Of a DNA stretch of 64,000 bases, positions 60,367 to 64,000 are shown in pieces (positions within the stretch are counted from its first letter, which is position 1; every line of letters starts with the position of its first letter). A program made the position numbers and the translations under genes. This DNA is from DATBLE01 sp963791425 (GTDB lineage: Bacteria; Actinomycetota; Thermoleophilia; Gaiellales; Gaiellaceae), in assembly GCA_963791425.1 (NCBI GenBank), contig CAWBSE010000004.1, positions 124,001-188,000 of the forward strand. Reading direction: 5' to 3'. The notes below the pieces were generated by a model that had not been told where the DNA came from, did no database searches, and saw nothing but the letters and a program-made list of their open reading frames with translations.

Positions 60367-60389
60367 GGTGGGACACCCGGTGTCCCACC
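60367..60389. promoter_or_regulatory. perfect palindrome upstream of ispH
   Basis: GGTGGGACAC-CCG-GTGTCCCACC, 10-bp arms and 3-bp spacer, centred about 34 bp upstream of the ispH start. It could be an operator, part of a 5' UTR hairpin or a dispersed repeat. No T-run follows on either strand, so it is not an obvious terminator. Confidence 0.6.
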
Positions 60390-60411
60390 ACTCAACCGTC
60401 ACCGGAAATGG

Positions 60412-60447
60412 AAAAGCCCGCTGCTCGGGGGGGTCGGCGCAGCGGGC
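60412..60447 (-). terminator. rho-independent terminator for the EamA transporter gene
   Basis: On the minus strand the stem GCCCGCTGC / GCAGCGGGC encloses a 14-nt loop and is followed by TTTTCC (60415-60410). It lies about 145 bp past the transporter stop, before ispH, which therefore probably has its own promoter near 60390-60345. Confidence 0.75.
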
Positions 60448-60590
60448 CCTTCCTGGCGCTCACCGCGGAATGAACGGCCTGAGGCCGGCCGCGGTTCGCA
60501 TCGCCCAGTGCGCAGGAGGCTATTCGGGCCCTGCGTGAGCGCCAATGGGCCGTTCGGCCCATCTTTGCAACCCGGAAAGCGCGCTGTGCC
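60448..60590. other. non-coding gap between transporter stop and terminator
   Basis: 143 bp with no convincing ORF; probably the 3' UTR of the EamA transporter transcript. A short inverted run GGGCCGTTCGGCCC near 60546-60559 could form a minor hairpin. Nothing else seen. Confidence 0.5.
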
Positions 60591-61541
60591 CTACCGGGCG
60601 CTCTGCGCCAGGATGATCCCGCAGAGCACGACCGCGCCGCCGATCAGCGTCGTGCCGTTCAGCGTCTCGCCCAGCCACGCGTAGGCGGCGAGGCTGGCCA
60701 CGACGGGTTCGACCATCGCCAGGATCCCGGCGCGGGTCGCGGTGATGTGGCGCATCGATCCGACGATCAGGAAGAACGGGACGATCGTCCCGATCAGGAT
60801 CATCCAGGTCATCAGCAGCCAGATCGGGAGGTGCTCGCCGGAGAGGCGGCCGAGCAGCGACACCGACCGGCCGGGCACGTCGAACGGGAAGCGCCACCAG
60901 GGCTGGACGATCGCCCAGAAGATCGTCGCGAACAGGAAGCCGAAGCAGAGCAGCGAGATCGGGTCGCGCTTCCCGACCGCCCGTTCGGCGAGGAGCATGT
61001 AGCCGGCGAACGTGACGGCCGAGCACAGCCCGAACAGCACCCCGAGTCCGTCGAGCGTCACGCCGTTCCAGAGGCCGACGACCACCGTGAGGCCGCCGAG
61101 GGCGAGCGCGAGTGCGAGCCAGATCCGCCCGCGGACGTGCTCCTTCAGCACGAAGAACGCGAACAGCGCCACGAACAGCGGCCCGAGGTACTGGATCAGG
61201 AGCGAGACGCCGATCTCGAGCCGGTGGATCGACAGGAAGTAGAACAGCTGCACGAGCGCCACCCCGAACACGCCGAACACGGCGAGGAAGAGCAACTCGC
61301 GGCGGTTCGTGCGCAGCGCCTGCGGCCGGGTGGCGAGGATGATCAGCAGCAGGCCGATGAACGCGCCGGTGCAGCGGACTTCCGTCAGCCGCAGCGACGA
61401 GAGGCCGGACTTGAGGATCACCTTCGAGACGACGCCGTTGAGCGCGAACAGCGTTCCGGCGCCGAGGGCCATCGCGTAGCCGATCGCCGGCTGGCGCTCG
61501 TTCGTGACGCTCTCGGAGGGGATATAGGCGACGTCCGTCAC
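60591..61541 (-). CDS. EamA/DMT-family transporter
   Basis: 316 residues with ten predicted helices as two EamA repeats (about 22-150 and 165-312). Typical repeat features are AMALGAGTLFALNGVVSKV and FYFLSIHRLEIGVSLLIQYL in the first half, and MVEPVVASLAAYAWLGE at the end of the second. Efflux of amino acids or other small metabolites is usual; substrate not predictable. Divergent from the tRNA-Pro gene with 36 bp between. Confidence 0.92.
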   Translation of the reverse strand: MTDVAYIPSESVTNERQPAIGYAMALGAGTLFALNGVVSKVILKSGLSSLRLTEVRCTGAFIGLLLIILATRPQALRTNRRELLFLAVFGVFGVALVQLFYFLSIHRLEIGVSLLIQYLGPLFVALFAFFVLKEHVRGRIWLALALALGGLTVVVGLWNGVTLDGLGVLFGLCSAVTFAGYMLLAERAVGKRDPISLLCFGFLFATIFWAIVQPWWRFPFDVPGRSVSLLGRLSGEHLPIWLLMTWMILIGTIVPFFLIVGSMRHITATRAGILAMVEPVVASLAAYAWLGETLNGTTLIGGAVVLCGIILAQSAR

Positions 61542-61577
61542 GGATCCGGCACGTTATCCGCCTACACTGCGGCGGAG

Positions 61578-61652
61578 CGGGGCGTAGCTCAGCCTGGTCA
61601 GAGTGCTGCCTTTGGGAGGCAGAAGCCGCGAGTTCGAATCTCGCCGCCCCGA
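61578..61652 (+). tRNA. tRNA-Pro (anticodon TGG)
   Basis: Acceptor CGGGGCG pairs with CGCCCCG, discriminator A at 61652. The D arm reads AGCTC...GAG(T), the anticodon stem-loop CTGCC-TTTGGGA-GGCAG gives TGG, and the T arm GCGAG-TTCGAAT-CTCGC is perfect. 75 nt. CCA is not encoded (next bases CTG), so it needs a CCA-adding enzyme. It is not a selenocysteine tRNA. Confidence 0.97.
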
Positions 61653-61654
61653 CT

Positions 61655-62272
61655 GTGGGTCTCGTAGTCCTCGCCGTCGCCCTCGCACTCACACCGGGCT
61701 ACCACGCCCGCGTCCAGCCGATCCCGGCGGCGATGCGCGCGCAGATGACCGACGTCTCGTGGCACGCGGGCTGCCCGGTCGGGCTCTCCGAGCTCCGCCT
61801 GATCACGCTCACGTACCGCGGCTTCGACGGGCGCGACCACACCGGACGGCTGATCGCGAACCGGACGGCGGCGGCCACGCTCGTCGAGGTGTTCCGTCGC
61901 CTCTACGCGGCCCGCTTCCCGATCCGGCGGATGGAGCCGGTCGACCGCTACGGCGGCGACGACTTCCGCTCGATCGAGGCCGACAACACGTCCTCGTTCA
62001 ACTGCCGCAACGCGACGGGGTCGAGCCACTGGTCGAACCACGCCTACGGCCTCGCGATCGACGTCAACCCGATCGAGAACCCCTACATCTCGAACGGGCG
62101 CAGCTCGCATCCGGCCAGCGCGCCGTATCTCGACCGGTCGCGCCACCGGCCGGGAATGGCGTACGCGGGAGGCGTGCTGGTCGAGGCGTTCCGGGCCCTG
62201 GGGTGGGGCTGGGGCGGCAACTGGCCGGGAAGCGTCCAGGACACGCAGCACTTCTCTGTCAACGGGAGATAG
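61655..62272 (+). CDS. secreted M15-type peptidase (VanY/endolysin-like)
   Basis: 205 residues. A hydrophobic signal (GLVVLAVALALTPG) leads to an M15 zinc peptidase: SNHAYGLAIDVNP carries S-x-H-x6-D (His129, Asp136), and DTQHFS gives the third ligand His199. WSNHAYG and NGRSSHP are typical of the M15C group cutting peptidoglycan peptides. GTG 61655 begins just 3 nt after the tRNA-Pro end, so the mRNA may be leaderless after tRNA 3' processing. Confidence 0.85.
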   Translation: MGLVVLAVALALTPGYHARVQPIPAAMRAQMTDVSWHAGCPVGLSELRLITLTYRGFDGRDHTGRLIANRTAAATLVEVFRRLYAARFPIRRMEPVDRYGGDDFRSIEADNTSSFNCRNATGSSHWSNHAYGLAIDVNPIENPYISNGRSSHPASAPYLDRSRHRPGMAYAGGVLVEAFRALGWGWGGNWPGSVQDTQHFSVNGR

Positions 62273-62282
62273 TGTCCTGCCC

Positions 62283-63131
62283 GTGCTGAAGGGAGCGATT
62301 GCCGCCTCGGTCACGCCGCTCAGGGAGGGCGGCTCCGCCCTCGACGAGGACGGGTTCGGCCCGGTCGCCGACTTTCTCGCCGCCGGCGGGCTCGACGGGG
62401 TGCTGTCGCTCGGGACGAACGGCGAGGGGATCCTGCTCACGCTCGCCGAGCGGAAGCGGGCGTCCGAGCTGTTCCTCGCGGCGTCCGCCGGCCGGTTGCA
62501 GATCGCCGTCCACGCCGGAGCGCAGTCCACCGCCGACACCGCCGCCCTGGCCGCGCACGCCGCGGAGATCGGCGCCGACGCGGTCGCGGTGATCGCGCCG
62601 CCGTACTTCGCGCTCGACGAGACCTCGCAGCTGGAGCACTTCGCGACGGCGGCAGCCGCCTGCGCGCCGCTGCCGTTCTACGTCTACGAGTTCGCGATCA
62701 CGAGCGGCTACGCCGTCCCGCCGGCCGTCGTCGAGCGCCTGCGCGAGCGCGCGCCGAACCTCGCCGGGATGAAGGTGTCCGACCGCACGTGGGAGCAGCT
62801 GGAGCCGTATCTGATCGACGGCCTCGAGGTCTTCATCGGCTACGAGGGCCTGATCGCACGGGCGATGGAGGCGGGCGCCGTCGGGGCGGTCTCCGCGTTG
62901 GCCTCGGCGTTTCCGGAGATCGTCGCCGCCGCCGTCCGCGGCGAGGACGTCGATCCGGGCGCGCTGCGCGGCGAGGTCGACCGCTTCCCGCGGCACGCCG
63001 CCCTCAAGCACGTGCTGGTGCGCCGCGGCGTGCCGATCCGCGAGGACGTCCGCCCGCCGCTCCGTCCGCTCACGGACGACGAGCGCCGCGCGCTCGACGC
63101 GATGCTCGACGGTGTCTTCCAGGTCGCTTGA
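62283..63131 (+). CDS. dihydrodipicolinate synthase/N-acetylneuraminate lyase family protein
   Basis: 282-residue class I aldolase. Schiff-base Lys164 in GMKVSD, tyrosine in PFYVYEF (133/135), and the anion site GTNGEG at 44-49 replacing the DapA GTTGE. The absence of standard DapA features (for example the GTTGES string and the canonical Arg after Tyr) suggests a related lyase, e.g. for keto-sugar acids or hydroxyproline-derived keto acids. The proline dehydrogenase just downstream makes the latter plausible but unproven. GTG start. Confidence 0.88.
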   Translation: MLKGAIAASVTPLREGGSALDEDGFGPVADFLAAGGLDGVLSLGTNGEGILLTLAERKRASELFLAASAGRLQIAVHAGAQSTADTAALAAHAAEIGADAVAVIAPPYFALDETSQLEHFATAAAACAPLPFYVYEFAITSGYAVPPAVVERLRERAPNLAGMKVSDRTWEQLEPYLIDGLEVFIGYEGLIARAMEAGAVGAVSALASAFPEIVAAAVRGEDVDPGALRGEVDRFPRHAALKHVLVRRGVPIREDVRPPLRPLTDDERRALDAMLDGVFQVA

Positions 63132-63133
63132 CC

Positions 63134-64000
63134 ATGCTCCGCGGCCTGATCCTCGCCGCAGCGGACAGCCCGCGTCTCCGCCGGTTCGTCGACAAGTACG
63201 GCATGCGCCTCGGCGCGTCACGCTTCGTCGGCGGCGAGACCCTCGACGAGGTCGTGGCCACCCTCCGCGGCCTGAACGAGCAGGATCTGCGGACGAACAC
63301 GACTCTGCTCGGCGAGCACGTGAAGGGTGCGGCCGAGGCCGAGCAGGTGACGGCGACGTACGAGGAGGTGCTGCGCCGGATCGCGACCGAGCAGCTGCAG
63401 ACCAACGTCTCGGTGAAGCCGACCCACCTCGGCCTCGCAGTCGACGAGGAGCTCGCCTACGGGAACATCGAGCGGCTGGTCGCCGAGGCGGCGCGCCGCG
63501 AGAACTTCATCCGGATCGACATGGAGGACTCGCCGTACGTCGACGCGACGCTGCGGATCTACCGGCGCCTGCGCGAGGCCGGCCACGACAACGTCGGCAC
63601 CGTTCTTCAGGCGTACCTCTTCCGGACGCCCGAGGATCTCGAGGCTCTGCTGCCGCTCGAGCCGAACCTCCGCATCGTCAAGGGCGCGTACAAGGAGCCG
63701 GCGGCGATCGCGTACCCGAAGAAGGCGGACGTCGACGCGGCGTACGACCGGCTGGTGGCGCGCTGCCTCGAGGGGGCGGCGTTCACGGCCGTCGCGACAC
63801 ACGACGAGCGGCGGATCGAGCACGCGGTCGCCCTCGGCGCCGGGCCCGACCGCATGGAGCTCCAGATGCTGTTCGGCGTGCGGTCGCAGCTGCAGCTCGA
63901 CCTGGTGCACCAGGGCCACCGGGTGCTGGTCGCGACCCCGTTCGGGCCGGACTGGTACCCGTACCTGATGCGCAGGCTCGCCGAGCGTCCGGCGAACCTG
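63134..64000 (+). CDS. proline dehydrogenase (3' end outside window)
   Basis: 289 codons to the window edge, ATG 63134, no stop reached. FAD-dependent TIM barrel oxidising proline to 1-pyrroline-5-carboxylate: SVKPTHLGLAVDEELAYGN, FIRIDMEDSPYVDATL, VGTVLQAYLFRTPEDL, RIVKGAYKEP, ATHDERRIEHA and the C-terminal EYLRRLxER-like segment PYLMRRLAERPAN are all family features. The monofunctional (PutB/FadM-like) form is indicated. It overlaps no gene and follows the DapA-family gene by 2 bp, implying one operon. Confidence 0.95.
   Translation, partial: MLRGLILAAADSPRLRRFVDKYGMRLGASRFVGGETLDEVVATLRGLNEQDLRTNTTLLGEHVKGAAEAEQVTATYEEVLRRIATEQLQTNVSVKPTHLGLAVDEELAYGNIERLVAEAARRENFIRIDMEDSPYVDATLRIYRRLREAGHDNVGTVLQAYLFRTPEDLEALLPLEPNLRIVKGAYKEPAAIAYPKKADVDAAYDRLVARCLEGAAFTAVATHDERRIEHAVALGAGPDRMELQMLFGVRSQLQLDLVHQGHRVLVATPFGPDWYPYLMRRLAERPANL

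Noticed and set aside
61578..61652. tRNA-Sec, hoped for because of the UGA gene
   Set aside because: The anticodon is TGG, length 75 with a standard short variable loop; it is tRNA-Pro.
1..64000. CRISPR arrays, insertion sequences, integrases, phage genes or biosynthetic gene clusters
   Set aside because: No direct-repeat arrays, transposase motifs or phage structural genes were seen; the window is dominated by housekeeping genes.

Overview
The window is about 64 kb of very GC-rich bacterial chromosome (roughly 70% by eye), densely coding, with many GTG starts and many 4-base stop/start overlaps (ATGA, GTGA and apparently CTGA). The order rplM-rpsI-glmM-glmS ... acpS-nnr-alr is typical of Actinomycetota. 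Gene content and protein style suggest a deep-branching member such as class Thermoleophilia (Gaiellales/Solirubrobacterales-like); this placement is inference. I see no IS element, prophage or CRISPR array, so this is mostly ordinary core chromosome with a few unusual spots.

Layout. 1-6.0 kb: tyrosine/homogentisate catabolism (4-hydroxyphenylpyruvate dioxygenase cut by the window edge, fumarylacetoacetase-family hydrolase, homogentisate dioxygenase) interleaved with BioY, a CDF metal transporter and a sarcosine-oxidase-like flavoenzyme. 6.0-12 kb: a sulfatase remnant, then a co-directional run (HAD phosphatase, AlkA glycosylase, GNAT protein, GST, hydrolase, rhodanese, nucleoside hydrolase) in which AlkA and the GNAT gene are broken by single-base indels. 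12-21 kb: GATase and DUF72 (minus strand), then murI-rph-mgtC-rdgB, a YihY membrane protein, a roadblock protein, pyrE, HU, pyrF, a LysM protein and a D,D-carboxypeptidase. 21-29.4 kb: PfkB-family sugar kinase, guaB, guaA (one frameshift), small proteins, a phospholipase-D-like protein, nitroreductase, UDG-like protein, MFS transporter. 29.4-33.4 kb: rplM-rpsI-glmM-glmS. 33.4-43 kb: secreted glycoside hydrolase, ArfB-like rescue factor, then a tightly coupled run HAD-acpS-nnr-NmrA-like-alr-CCA transferase-methyltransferase-M29 aminopeptidase. 42.6-47.6 kb: SDR, large secreted subtilase, fabI. 47.6-51.6 kb: a minus-strand operon with RidA, a secreted protein, a peroxiredoxin-like gene and two membrane proteins. 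51.6-55.4 kb: serine hydrolase, lipoprotein, cNMP-binding protein, secreted protein, Nudix, kinase-like remnant, thioredoxin. 55.5-64 kb: ileS-like synthetase, proline iminopeptidase, ispH, EamA transporter, tRNA-Pro, M15 peptidase, DapA-family protein, proline dehydrogenase (cut by the edge).

The most notable find is the peroxiredoxin-like gene at 50033-50491 (minus). Its reading frame is open for 152 codons except for one TGA, exactly where the peroxidatic cysteine is expected (T-S-T-TGA-T-N-E). A perfect 7-bp hairpin with a G-containing loop begins 14 nt after the TGA, as expected for a bacterial SECIS. I interpret it as a selenoprotein that a standard annotation would truncate. Second is a 15-bp palindrome, GTAACAC(A/T)GTGTTAC, present three times at gene boundaries. 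Frameshifts in several genes, including the essential guaA, look like homopolymer-type assembly indels rather than biology.
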